Program-made: the position numbers and the translations under genes
Source of the DNA: Phallus indusiatus
Lineage: Eukaryota > Basidiomycota > Agaricomycetes > Phallales > Phallaceae
Direction of reading: 5' to 3'
Assembly: GCA_027605045.1 (NCBI GenBank)
Contig: JAQFWX010000004.1
Span: 3,334,107 to 3,398,106, forward strand
Length of the DNA stretch: 64,000 nucleotides
Notes under the pieces: model-generated
The model's database searches: none
Told to the model about the DNA's origin: nothing
The model's input: the letters and a program-made list of their open reading frames with translations, nothing else
Shown here: in pieces, positions 47,620-58,312 of the stretch
How positions within the stretch are numbered: position 1 is the stretch's first letter
Layout: every line of letters begins with the position of its first letter

Positions 47620-48277
47620 GATTTAGTCGTGTCACCGCGTGTTCTAGAAACATTTGCATTCAGAAAAACGACCATGACAAAAAATGCGTTCAATCATACC
47701 AAAGCGAATACAATGATGAGGCGCAGCCTATATGTTTTCACGCTCAAGCTCAAACCTCAGGACAAGAGGGAGAAGGGTACCCGCGTTCCATCACCCGCTT
47801 GGGCATCGTGCAGGTTTATATGGCAAACGGCTTGGAAGGCTCGAATACTTAAGTAAGTAATCTTAAAAAATCGTTCGACTGTTTTTTTTTTCTTCGCGAA
47901 TTCTATAGCGGCTCCGTTGAGCAAATGAAGAATAGAATTGGATTGCCAACGGGGTTCTTTGAACGCTCAGGCGCTTACGCGTGCACGTTATTGTAGTACA
48001 GGTAAAACACGATGTACTTATGATAAGTAAGAAAAGGACACGAAAAAGGGAACACGATGATATTGACATGGGGTATACAGAGTAGATGAGCGTCGAGTGA
48101 CAAGTGACAACGTTGCAGAACAAGACTGAACATTTAGAACTGGAGCTAACGTATCAATGACTTGAAAAGAAAACATCACTCTCGTCATCGTGGCAGCTGG
48201 TCATGGTAAAAAGATATTGAGACAAATACCAAGCTCGTTATGACAAAGAGCTCACGTTAGTTTTTGTATTTTGGCTT
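47620..48277. other. Intergenic region
   Basis: Promoter side of the 47619 gene and 3' flank of the 48856 gene. No gene or repeat supported. Confidence 0.5.
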
Positions 48278-48856
48278 TTAAAGGCCACCAGCTGCATTTT
48301 CCACTTCTCCTTCGACGTTAGCTACAATGCTACCGACTGGCCCCAAATCAAGGCCTTGCAAAACACTAGGCACAATGGCAGCCGCGTCAATACCTCCTAG
48401 TTGTCGTCTCGGGAGCGGAAGACCACCGCCGAGTCCTCCAGCAAGGCCTTCAACCGTCGAGACCACGTCGCTGACAATGGCTGTGGGATTGGACACTAGG
48501 CCTTCGACGTCGCTAAGCTGGCGTTTCAGGAGACCACTAGCGGGACCATCACCGCCGCCGAGACCACCAACACCCCCAAGAACACCTTCGGGGATGGACT
48601 CGACGGTGGAAATGATGGATGTGGGATCGGAGACGATGCTAGTAACCTCTCCAAGTTGGCGTTTCAAGGCACCTCCGTCGGGAATAAGGCCTTCGACGGT
48701 AGAAACAACGTTTTCTGCTATGGCTGCGGGGCCGGCCGCGCTGCCCGTTGTGTTGCTCAAGGGTAGACTTCCCAGTTGTGGTTGGGGGATGGGAACCGCG
48801 CTCACAAACACAACGGCGAAGGTGTAAGCAAGGAATATCGCGATAAAAGATTGCAT
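48278..48856 (-). CDS. Secreted Kex2-processed repeat protein (KEP-like)
   Basis: A single-exon gene of 192 aa. The signal peptide is MQSFIAIFLAYTFAVVFVSA. The rest consists of four related units of about 40-46 residues, each opening with a QL pair and separated by dibasic sites: ALKR/QLGEV, LLKR/QLSDVEGL and PRR/QLGGID. Unit interiors repeat short patterns (VVSTVEGL, SIISTVESIP, SDVVSTVEGL) and glycine-rich turns (GGVGGLGGGDG). Regular KR/RR before a conserved residue is the hallmark of Kex2-processed fungal precursors, which release secreted peptides (repellent-type proteins, cyclic RiPP precursors, pheromone-like peptides). There is one N-glycosylation sequon, NTT. No UstYa- or tyrosinase-like gene is visible nearby, so a RiPP role is not supported. 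Confidence 0.8.
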   Translation of the reverse strand: MQSFIAIFLAYTFAVVFVSAVPIPQPQLGSLPLSNTTGSAAGPAAIAENVVSTVEGLIPDGGALKRQLGEVTSIVSDPTSIISTVESIPEGVLGGVGGLGGGDGPASGLLKRQLSDVEGLVSNPTAIVSDVVSTVEGLAGGLGGGLPLPRRQLGGIDAAAIVPSVLQGLDLGPVGSIVANVEGEVENAAGGL

Positions 48857-49885
48857 GTTTTATTAAAAAGAAAGGCGAGGGTGAGTGGGAGACGAAAAAG
48901 ACTCAAATGGGTGGGTGAGGTGTGGGTAACTTTGCAGGACGATAAAAAACGCGAAAGTTGTATGTGGGTTTTTGAGGACTTGGGAGGGCTTTATATGTCG
49001 TTCGGAGGCGCGGGCTGCAGGGACGAGAATGTTGGAGCAATTCATTGGATATTCATACTAAGTTTGACTTGAAACCGATCAAAGGATAAATATAGTCACA
49101 TGTATCGACACATTGAGCCAGGTTGAGACTTACGATGGAAAGGTGAAGCGACGTGCATTGACTGGTATCGAGAAAACCACGCCACAGTTTGTTGAAATGA
49201 GTGTGGATCCAACCTATAGTCGCTATGGCTCAAAGAAGGCTTCGTCAATCAAAGCAATAAATAGGCGAAAAAAACTCACCAGCCTCTTGCAGTCTACTTT
49301 CACGTCATGGAGCTGTGGAGCTCGATACCAGATTTCGGTCCGCACTACCCGCGCGATTTAGATTCGTCGCTAACAAGGTTATGTGTTTTTTCTGTTTCTT
49401 ATATTCTCTTCCATCCTCCTTCAAGCGCGATGGCCTGAAGAACAAATTGGTAATAGGTCTTTCCGAATGATACCAATTGACGTACCTTCTATCCTGCGAG
49501 ATTCTTCCCTCATGCTACTTCTTTTTGACTGCGTCGTATAATATTGAATCAACTGCGCATTGACGGAGCGACAGAGGGTGATAAATAAGATAACGAACTC
49601 ATGTGGAGGACAACTAGGAGGAAAAGAACGTGACAGAAAGCTTGGCATTGACTGTGACGGCTCGACAACTGACTCGGAATCAACCAGCGATTTGGCGTTC
49701 AATAACGTTCAATTTGTAATGGTCGACTCTCAAAGTTCATAAGATTAAGCTTTAAGCTTTGAGGCTCAGTGTTGTCAAATGGCCATCGGTCGTGTGCAGG
49801 ATAGATGAGAAGTACTTATACTCTATTTGTCTAACGATTTCTGAACAGGGTAAAAGCGAAACTATAATACAATCGATTTTTCATA
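48857..49885. other. Intergenic region
   Basis: Upstream region of the KEP-like gene, then unassigned DNA up to the 3' end of the trefoil-like gene. Frames at 49113-49361 and 49560-49742 show no family signal. Confidence 0.5.
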
Positions 49886-50550
49886 TTACGTCGAGCTTTG
49901 GAATGCGAACTCAAAAAGTTCACTGGGTTTACCTTCACCGGGACTAAACGCGAGCTATCCCATTCAAATATAAACAAGAGATAACATTCATATAATGCAA
50001 TCAATGTTACCTGAGGAAGGTTACTGCTGTTAAGGGAAAGAACTTTATTCTCATGAGGAATCTTGATTCTGCAATAACGATAAACGATCATGCAAAGCAA
50101 GGACAATGGTTTGCCTTACATGAATTTGCCGGAAACAGTAGGTAAGATTTCAAAGGCGTCCCCAACCGGTACTTCTGCGTTAGCAACTAACGTTCCATTC
50201 TTTCAATACAATTAGAAAGAATTCAGCAGACAACTGGATCGACTGCTCACCTCGATAGTCCACTTGTAGCCCGTGTTGTTTGAACCAATGATTGGCAGAA
50301 AGCTGACGTTAAAGAAGTTAGGCTGAACGGATTGAATGAACCATGGATTCTAGAAAAGCGAATGGGCTTAGTTGAGCAAGAGATCGGGGAAAGTAGTAAT
50401 GAGGTCTACGAAGAAGCTTTGGGTTGGTGGAACTACAACGTTGACGGGTGGTGGGGGCGAGACAGGAGGAACAGGTCCCAGTACCAGAGGATCCGAAGTG
50501 GATCCACTAATGATATATAGTCCTGACAGTAATACAGATGTTGGGTGCAT
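49886..50550 (-). CDS. Small beta-trefoil-like protein (possible protease-inhibitor or lectin fold)
   Basis: Five exons (50410-50550, 50251-50349, 50120-50199, 50011-50068, 49886-49954) keep perfect phase and give 148 aa from the ATG at 50550. An in-frame extension upstream (VDLA before the Met) suggests a missing first exon. The repeated elements SGLYIISG, YKWTIENGTLVA, GKFIIKIP and SELFEF, spaced about 40-50 residues apart, resemble the G-x-Y-x-I / W-x-I / F-x-I strands of mushroom beta-trefoil proteins, such as I66 serine-protease inhibitors (cospin type). This identification rests on pattern, not on a signature motif. A PVPPVSPPPPVNVVVPP proline-rich loop follows the first strand. If the assignment is right, the product would be a cytosolic defence protein. 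Confidence 0.5.
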
Positions 50551-51828
50551 CGCTAAGTCTACGCTGGTAAAGGTAAGGGGAAGAAAAGGTGTGCACAGGT
50601 CGGGTAGAACATAAATTGCATGTGTAGGCCTTTTGTAAGCCCGATCGCGCTAGGTTGCAAGAATCATGAAGCGAGCAAACCTGCCAAAACATACTGACAG
50701 AGATGAACTTCCAAGCCAAGATCCATGTGGTTTTATTGTTGTACTGTCAGTTTAGTCGCCATTCCGAAACAAATGAAACAAGTCCATGAGCACGGTACAG
50801 AGTCGTTGGGTCTTCTTATATTTAATCGTCCAAAAAAACCCGTCGTATGTGGTTTTTTTGGGAAGTGCCGAAGTGATTTCGATTTCTCCAAAATGAATGA
50901 AAGAACGTGAAACTTTCACCATCTTTGTTCGAACCATGGAGAATCAGTCGCCGAAGATCCGTTTCGTTTCGGGATTAAACGACACAGGAGATCTTTTGTG
51001 CTGATGGATAAACCATAATTTGTAGGTGGTGCACTATGATCAACCATACGCAGACACCTCTAACGGGTAAATATCCAAGGGTTATGAGACTGGATATGAT
51101 ACGTACCAAGGCCTAGGTATGGCGCGGCGATAGCAGACCTCGAGGCTTCATTGATGTTTATGGTTGCTTCTCGGCTTCCCCGCCATGCACTTCGACCGTT
51201 GAACTTCATGTATCTAGATTATCGCATGCGCAGGGTGCTTCATGTGACTCTGGATTTTCAACTAGCTTCCGAGCCTGGATCTAATAAATACATTGAGGAT
51301 AAATTCTTCCGACATGTTCTGGAGCCTTTGATTCTGAGGTCCAACGATCGAGAACTTCTCACGTATGTGATACTGTTCGTGGTCCCAAAAGCGCACATTT
51401 TGGTAAAATCGCTCAACCAAATTCAGCAAAAGCACTTGCCTGGCTGAGAGGCGAGATTGAAGGAAGACGTTTGTGGGTTCAAATTGTCAGACGGGATCAA
51501 TGCAACGTATTGTAAGTTTGCGCGTACTATGATACTGTGTCAGTATTACTCTCAACTGAATCGGTTCTTTCTTGCATACCTGTTCATCTGCCATGTTCTC
51601 CCATTTGTATATCTTCCTGCATTCCGACGCGTCTCAATAGCAATGCTGCCTGCAGGGTACCACCGAACATGGGAGCAAAGTGGGGCCGGATATGAGGATT
51701 GGAATAAAGATATCTTCCTTGAACAGGAAGCTGCCGGCAGATTCGTCTCTCTCCGATCTTTATTTACGAGATCAGAGTGAAGTGGTCGCATTCAAACCAT
51801 CAGAAAAAAAAGGCCGGTACACGGTTTT
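50551..51828. other. Intergenic region up to the transposon
   Basis: The beta-trefoil-like gene probably has a first exon and promoter here (50560-50950, TATA-like ATTAAATATAA on the minus strand near 50810). Frames at 51151-51447 and 51457-51780 look protein-like in short runs but cannot be joined or recognised. Confidence 0.4.
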
Positions 51829-51919
51829 CAGGGTAGCCCCTAAGTAGTTAAAGTAAAAATGAAGCAATGTCACACAAGTTAGCCCACAAGCGGCAAAGTA
51901 AAAATAGTATATTCCGGTA
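51829..51919 (+). repeat. Left terminal inverted repeat of the transposon
   Basis: Begins CAGGGTAGCCCCTAAG and ends at ATTCCGGT. Aligns to the reverse complement of 57785-57885 with one mismatch over the first 22 bp and lower identity with small gaps further in. Confidence 0.85.
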
Positions 51920-52094
51920 ACTACAACGAACGAACAACAAACTAAAAATAAAGCTGAGTTACCCGCCGGGATTTTTTAGTACTATGTAAGAAAGAAACAT
52001 GTAAAGGCAAAGGAAGGAAGTAAGCAGCTTGAAATGAGCCGCTTTTCTAAGCTTTTCAATAAAAGAACAAAACAATCATTTGGAGCGCTTTAGC

Positions 52095-53115
52095 TCAAGA
52101 AGAAGAGGAGGCCCTTGAGCCTTTGTAAAGGGAGGTACAATCATTATTAAAATGTGCGGCGAGACTTCCCTCAATATATGCATGATCGCATAGTGGGCAT
52201 ATTTCCCAGCGAGTGACTTTGGTTTTGGTTTTGGATGGGCTTGAGGTTGACGAGGATGGGCTTCGGGTGGACGAGGATGGGCTTGGGGCTGATGAGGATA
52301 GCTCATCTCCACTGCCGCTTTGAGCGATAGCTAATAGGAAAGAATAAATATTACGAGTAAGACAAGTAAAATAAAGAATTGGACTTACGCTCTGCACTAT
52401 TTTGAGGCATTGGGAGTGCCTCCAGAACCTGTCCCATTATTGTAGACGACGTTATGGGTTTTGTAGCTGTTCGAGATTGCGGGTTAGTTGCCTCGTATTG
52501 CACAAGAAACAGTCGACGTACCCTCGTTTTTGTTTTTGGAAGCAAATAAAAGAGTTGCGCGGTCGCAGTTTTGAATACAGCATCCAAGGAGACTACATAA
52601 AGTGAGCTGTCCTGTCCGAGTCATTTGAATGGCCAAAAATGAACTTACTGTTAAAACGGCACCTTTCACAGTATAACACGATCGCTCTATTGACGGTTGA
52701 AGCTGTGATGAAGCTTGGTTCAGCGGATACATAGCCGCAAAAACATTCAAAACCGAGGCGGCGAATGACAAAGTAATTGTTGAAGCCGCTTGGTTCAATA
52801 CGACGACTGTACAGATCTACGGGACTAAACAAATAGGTATTGAGAAACCAAACAAAATGAGATGAAAAATTACTAGGGAAATGGCCTGATTTGTTCCGTC
52901 ACGCGGTCAAAAAAAAGCAAGTCTTTTGACAATGCCTGATCTATTAAAGGCTGGCGAAGAAGAGTCTTCAGGAAGTGCCTGGTTTCGATCTCGCGATGAG
53001 AGAGATTGATATTATCAGCAGGATCTTCATCTTCATTAACCAAGGATCGACGAGTTCGAGGACGGAAAGTATATGGGGCATAGGATTTACGGGGAGGCAT
53101 TGGTGTAGTTGACAC
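52095..53115 (-). CDS. Transposon accessory protein with C-terminal UBZ-like zinc finger
   Basis: Four exons (52874-53115, 52649-52824, 52389-52592, 52095-52330) give 285 aa. The N terminus is basic (PRKSYAPYTFRPRTRRS). The middle has a possible metal-binding set, FECFCGYVSAEPS followed about 20 residues later by YCERC (C-x-C...C-x2-C). A Ser/Pro/Thr repeat (SPSSSTRSPSSSTSSP, a 24-bp DNA repeat) leads to CPLCDHAYIEGSLAAHFNND-C, i.e. C-x2-C-x11-H-x4-C, the spacing of UBZ/Rad18-type zinc fingers. A potential 55-nt intron in exon 3 (GTACGT...CAG) would break phase, so exon 3 is read through. It is transcribed divergently from the transposase and lies inside the same TIRs, comparable in position to the second gene (mudrB) of MuDR, but I see no sequence kinship. 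Role unknown: DNA or ubiquitin/SUMO binding is a guess. Confidence 0.72.
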
Positions 53116-53596
53116 GACAAAGCTCTTCCGCTCGGTCTTCCGAGCTATATATGCGCCATTATCGGATACCTGACTACACGGAAAATTGAATTTTCACCCA
53201 AGAAAAAAAAAGGATACTATCCCCGAGGTGAAAACCATACATCTCAGTCAAAAAAAGGGGCAAAACCCGAGGCCGACACTGAAGGACGAAAGAAAACATT
53301 TGCGCCATGTTTTGGGGTATCTGCGCAAGTTGATTTAATTCAGTTTTGGTGGTTACAGAGTATTTTCATCAAAGCTAAAATGTGATCTCTCACTAAATAC
53401 GCCAGTAGGTACGCGAGCGCAAGGGCTCGGGATGAAAGCTCGTCGGAGAAACATCTGATTTCCGACCGTCACCGACTGAAAAAAAAAAGTTGTGCAAGAG
53501 ACCGTTACGTTTTCAACATCAAAGTATCGATCAGGTTATGGGTAAAAATTAGTCAATAATGTAAACACTTCAGCGCAGACGGCAACACTACCTGCA
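53116..53596. promoter_or_regulatory. Bidirectional promoter region inside the transposon
   Basis: The 480-bp space between the two divergent start codons. It includes several A-tracts and TATATATG near 53147, about 30 bp upstream of the minus-strand start. No gene is seen. Confidence 0.5.
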
Positions 53597-56500
53597 ATGG
53601 CAACATATTCCACCGAACAACTTGAAATTCTTCGTCAAGTGAAGCAGCTGCTGAACAACGGTGGTCTGAGCACCAATGACTTGACTGAAGCTTTGAATTC
53701 TTCACCTTCTGCAGCTGAAGACCCGGTTATCGCTGAAGACCTGGTCATCCTAAATCATTCTCCAGGCATCACACGAACCTTGTCACCTGAAGAACTTGAT
53801 AATGGCGAAGGACGTATCACAAGGAAATCATCCAGCAGTGTTCATGCAATCGCTGAACATTCCTTAGATGCCATTGTTGAGTTTCCAGAGTCTGGTTCCT
53901 TACCTGGATTAGCTGTCGCCCATATCTTTCCCATCAACGCATCGGATAGCTGGGTGCATCCTAAAGATAACTTTCAGTATTCGCTTGGTGATAAACATGG
54001 GCAGAGTTACAACATTCGGTGTCATCTCTTGGCCCGCTATTCCAAATCCAAAACTCCCGTTCTTTGCACCAAACTTAGGAGAAGCTGTCAATGCCGTTCA
54101 TTTACCTTTATGATTAACGCTTACCAGTTTACTTTAGGTCGTTCAATCAAACGTTGCACGTTTAATACCGGTCACCAGAATACTTCCGATGTATCAATGC
54201 CGCATGCTAATAAAGAAGTCTTCAACAAAACCTTGGGATTTTATTGTGCGCTGAATGAGCGTGGCTGTCGTCTTGACATGCTTCCTGACCCAGAATCAGA
54301 CTCTGAGGAAGAGGAGGACAGAGAGAAACAGGAAGACGCGGATGGAGAGAAAGATGCGGATGGAGAGACTGATGAGGATGATGGAGAGAAAGACGCGGAT
54401 GGAGAGACCGATGAGGATGATGGAGAGAAAGGTGTTGACGATGGAGAGAAAATCACAGATGATGGAGGAAACAATGAGGATGTTTCGGAGAAAAATGGAG
54501 AGACTGAGGGCAGTGGAGAGAAACACAAGGAAGGAGGGAAGCACGAGGGACATGGAGAGACGAATGAAGATTTAATTTGGGTGCTTACCAATTCTCGTGC
54601 ATCCAATAGCGTCCAAACACGACGGTGTGATGGAAAATTCATTTTGGAGTTTGAAAATAATGGAAGGCCTCGGATTCGGTAAGAACAGCCGTTGTATGCG
54701 TTTTGCTGCTATAGGCTGACTCCAGCGCTCTACTTTGCCTTCAGCTGCGAACACTATACACGAGGGCAGCGAGGCCATTTAGTCCTCCGTAATTTGATTG
54801 AATTCGATATTAACTACCTCAAAGCGCTGATGAACAATGATTCGAGTTTGATCAGTGCGTATGAGCTGGAGGCGTTTGCCAACGGGTATGGCCCTCTAGC
54901 ACCCTGTGGATTGACATTTGCATATCATGAGCAAAAGGAATTGTGCCGTAAGTGATACAAATGTGTGCATTATGAATTTGCGACATACATACCTCAATCA
55001 CAGCTGCCTGGCACCGGAATCATGCAGGAAAAATTCAAAGGGGCGAACTTGTGAAACTGAATGATTGCCCGGCACACTTTGAAATCTACGAACCGAATGA
55101 TTTACACGACTGTCCGTATATACTGGTGGTTTGTCGAAACCCCCATTCTCATCCAAATCCTCCTCGTACGCGTACTCCAGCATCAATACGCCTCAAATTC
55201 AACACGTTATTGTACCAGCTAGAGTGGCGTTTGACAGATGCCACCCCGCGACGACTTCTATTGGACAGCGGTTTTGTGTCTGACCTGCGACGTCTCTTAA
55301 ATTGGCAATCAGTATACGATCCAACACTTTCAGACCTTCACCCGTCGTTTGCCAATCAAGATCACACTGGCCGCTTGATCAACATCCTTCGATCTGAGTT
55401 GTATCCTAAGGGAACTGGCTTTGAAGGTGAGCTAGACCTGGCACGCTTTCTCAAGTGCTGGTTTGACATAAATGCAGGCGCGAAATACTTAATTTCAGAG
55501 CATCCGGACAAGCAAACATACGGGATATACATTCGACATATTCAAGAACACACCATTCCCACCGGCAAGAAGATATACATTGTAATATGTATGTTCCCCG
55601 CCATGAGCTATTTGTTTCACCGGACGAACCGACCATCCATCGACACTTCATTCAAGCGATTGCACCGTTGGCAAGAATTTGAAGTCGAAGCTTGGTTTCC
55701 TGAATTTGCGCGCTGTAAGTACATTTATTATTTTTCAGAGCAATTTATGATGCCAGATTTAGCATTAGTAGTCGCTCGAGCATTCACAACATCGCAAAGC
55801 GCGGAGGCACATTTAATTCTATTCCGTGAGATGTTTAAGATAGTGAAATTAGATACAGGCAAGGCGGTGCATTTCCGTCATATTCACGGTGATGGTTTTG
55901 ACACAATAACCGCGGATGGACATCGCGGTCAAGCTGTTGGTAATTGAAATGATATTGGTTCCCCGTGTTCCGCATATTAAATCTGACTTGATTTTTAGGA
56001 CTCGGTCTTTATTTACGGGAGATATGTGCCGATATGAAAGCTACATCTACTGAATGGAAAAAACCGATGAATCGCCTGACACCAGCAGAGCACTTAGCAT
56101 GCATCTACCGCTATTGCTTTGCACACTATGTCCGAAACATCAACAAGTTGAGAAATTCTGTTTCCAGTGAGGTCAGAGCTGCCATGATGAGTCTGGCATC
56201 TGCTGAGCCTCTTCCGGACCTTCAAGGGGTTCTCAAGCGCATCCGTAGTGGAGGAAAAAAGGCTGCAAGTAAGCCACATGAATTTATCCCGTCTTATCAC
56301 TCACTTTGGCGTTATAGAGTGGCTAAAAGACAAGGAGGCATCAAAAGGTATAACATTGGCGGGAATTTATCGACCCAAAAGCAAGATTCCAATCGAAATC
56401 TGGAGAGCGGCACCGACGACATCTAACGGGAACGAGCAAGCTCACCGAAGCATCAACCGGGATGGCACACAGCTTACAATGCTCGCAGGGATTATGCGCG

Positions 56501-57480
56501 GGTTTCAGTACGACTCTAGAGCAATTCAGAGCTACCATATGCTTAAAGAAGAAGGCGTACATACTCGGGATCAAGACTCGTCGTCGTTTAGAAGAGCCGG
56601 AAAGGCTATTGGAAAGAAGGGTACGCTATATGCACTTGGAGCGGCGCGTGTGCGAACTGACAAAACTATAGAACGTGATCAGCGAAAAATAGTCGAGGTA
56701 AATGATAAAAAGATAGCCCAGATGAATCAGAGAATTATTCAGCTTCAACAAACTGTTCAAAAAAATGCCAAGGGCACAAAACGCGCCTTAAAATCGAAAT
56801 CAGCGAAAAAAATCAACACGGCGGTAAAACGACTTCGTAACAGCAATAAACTACTACAGAAAACTAACGGTGAATTCGAAAAATTGAAAGCGCAAGGATC
56901 CGGACGTATTGTTCCCTCCGGTATTGTCCCGGACCAGGATCTTTTTGATCGCGAGCTTCTGGATGTGTCAACTCAGTCTGAACCTGATTCAGAACAAGAG
57001 AAATCGGTGAGAATCAGATATATATTTAATTAATGTAATTCACAGTCGCCGTAGGAATCTGCATCTGATTCTTCGTCATGTCTCTCTACTTCTGCTTCGC
57101 CGCCTGCTTCACATTCACAACTAGCCACAAACCCACAAAAATCCACAAATCCATATCCGTCATCGTCTCACATTCCCCAAACACAGCCACTCTTGCAGCC
57201 TCCAAGAAATCACATTGCACAACCCCGTTCGCTCAGCGCTCATCCACCAGTTGGCCAATATTCTCGCAATAATGCACATAATCGACCTTCCAACCCATAC
57301 CCATTACCTCCACTTACTCGCCCTTCCAACCCATACCCGTTACCTCCACTTCCTCAGTCTTCTAACGCTTACCCCTCGCCTCCACTTCCTCAATCTTTGC
57401 AACCGCCATCCTACCAGTCCATGACACCAACCGGCACACAAATGACTGACTATTATCACTCAAAAAATGACTGTATTTAA
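53597..57480 (+). CDS. MULE-like transposase (RNase H-fold, GNEQAH family)
   Basis: Seven exons (53597-54678, 54715-54947, 55004-55714, 55763-55939, 55999-56268, 56318-57006, 57055-57480), all in phase, give 1,195 aa. N terminus: regulatory part with a Cys/His cluster (CQCRSFTFMI, then RRCDGKF) and an acidic DGEKDADGETDED repeat. Core: CPAHFEIYEPNDLHDCPYIL, the first catalytic block PSIDTSFKRL (Asp), VVARAFTTSQSAEAH, the second block HIHGDGFDTITADGHRGQA (Asp) and, after a helical insert, W(R)AAPTTSNGNEQAHRSINRD (Glu), consistent with a DDE triad in an RNase H fold. The tail has a coiled coil (about 950-1030) and a proline-rich repeat. It belongs to a large Agaricomycete family seen in many genomes. 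It would bind the TIRs and cut and paste the element in the nucleus. No disabling mutation was found. Confidence 0.87.
54341..54430 (+). repeat. 39-bp tandem repeat inside the transposase gene
   Basis: Two complete copies and a partial third of a GATGGAGAGAAAG-type 39-bp unit encode the acidic 13-residue repeat DGEKDADGETDED. The copies differ by point changes only, and the reading frame is preserved. Confidence 0.75.
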
Positions 57481-57609
57481 ATTAGTGAGCTGAATAAAAT
57501 ATAAATATACACCGCTTTCTTGTCTACAATGTGAGAATCCTAAGTTTCTGATCACACTTTTTTCAGTCGGCATAATGTTGTTCTTACACGGCGTGGAAGG
57601 CATAAAAAG

Positions 57610-57695
57610 ATCACGTAACAGGAATTCGAACTCACGACCAAGCGCAGCTGATAGCCGTCTGACAGACGAATACCACTTAGCCACAGAGTTCCCTG
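57610..57695 (-). other. tRNA-like sequence (A and B boxes), probably decayed or SINE-like
   Basis: On the minus strand TGGCTAAGTGG fits the A-box consensus and GAGTTCGAATTCC fits the B box at a tRNA-like distance. A CTGTCAG loop would present a GTC anticodon. The T-stem and acceptor stem do not pair, so I do not call a working tRNA. It sits inside the right end of the transposon. Confidence 0.35.
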
Positions 57696-57784
57696 TAGTA
57701 TGTCTAAAATTATACAATATCATTCTGTAACGGAAATCACCGCCAACGCCGGAAAAGCACCACCGGACTGTTCTCGCCGGGATC

Positions 57785-57885
57785 ACCGGGGATATTTTAT
57801 TTTTAGCTCGTCGCTTAGTCTGTCGCTTGTGAATAACCGGCGTGACATTGTCAATCCTCAAACTAACTACTTAGGGACTACCCTG
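57785..57885 (-). repeat. Right terminal inverted repeat of the transposon
   Basis: Reverse complement of the left terminus: it ends ...GGGACTACCCTG at 57885. The outer 22 bp differ by one base from the left end; inner similarity reaches to ACCGGGG at 57785. Confidence 0.85.
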
Positions 57886-58312
57886 CACTGATTTTGATGC
57901 ACCGTCCGACCCTGACCTAGGTCTTGGCTGGCCGAATGCGACCACTTCACTGCGCTCCGTTTATTTACAAAGTTCGTATGTATTTTTGACCCTGTTCGTT
58001 TAGGAACGCGAAACGTGGCATGTGGGCTTCCCCAGTTCTCTTGGAATCTCCTCGTAGAGTACAGCGATGCTACGGCAGATGAATTAGAGGGAGAGGAGTC
58101 ATCTTTTCCAGAAAAAAAAAAACGAACACGTAGAAGCATATTATTCTGGACTAAACTTGACTGTCGAGGTGACTTTTATTGTATCTTCCAGGCAGTGCGA
58201 GTGTGACTGTCACGTAGACCTTTGAGTCATCTCTTATCGACAACCACTGCAGAAATCCACAATCCTTCGTGGTCTGCATTCCAAACAAGCAAATTACGCT
58301 CGTCCCAGTTAT

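Larger units (their letters stand above)
51829..57885. mobile_element. Two-gene MULE-like DNA transposon, full length
   Basis: 6,057 bp bounded by long inverted repeats. The outermost 22 bp (51829-51850 and 57864-57885, starting CAGGGTAG) match with one mismatch, and similarity continues imperfectly inward to 51919 and 57785 (shared blocks CAATGTCAC, CACAAGCG, TAAAAATA and CCGGT). Flanking 9-mers CACGGTTTT (51820-51828) and CACTGATTT (57886-57894) agree at 7 of 9 positions, which fits a decayed 9-bp target duplication, the size typical of Mutator-like elements. Inside are two divergent genes: an intact transposase on the plus strand and a zinc-finger gene on the minus strand. Both have full-length open frames after splicing, so the element may be, or recently was, autonomous. 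Confidence 0.85.

Noticed and set aside
51151..51780. Two consecutive frames (98 and 107 aa) left of the transposon
   Set aside because: They cannot be joined in phase and neither resembles a known family. Possibly an old gene remnant but not supportable.
52508..52562. GTACGT...CAG as a fifth intron in the transposon zinc-finger gene, which would imply another homopolymer error
   Set aside because: Removing it breaks phase, while reading through keeps all four exons in frame, so no error need be assumed.
57610..57695. Functional tRNA-Asp gene
   Set aside because: Acceptor and T-stems do not pair despite good A and B boxes.
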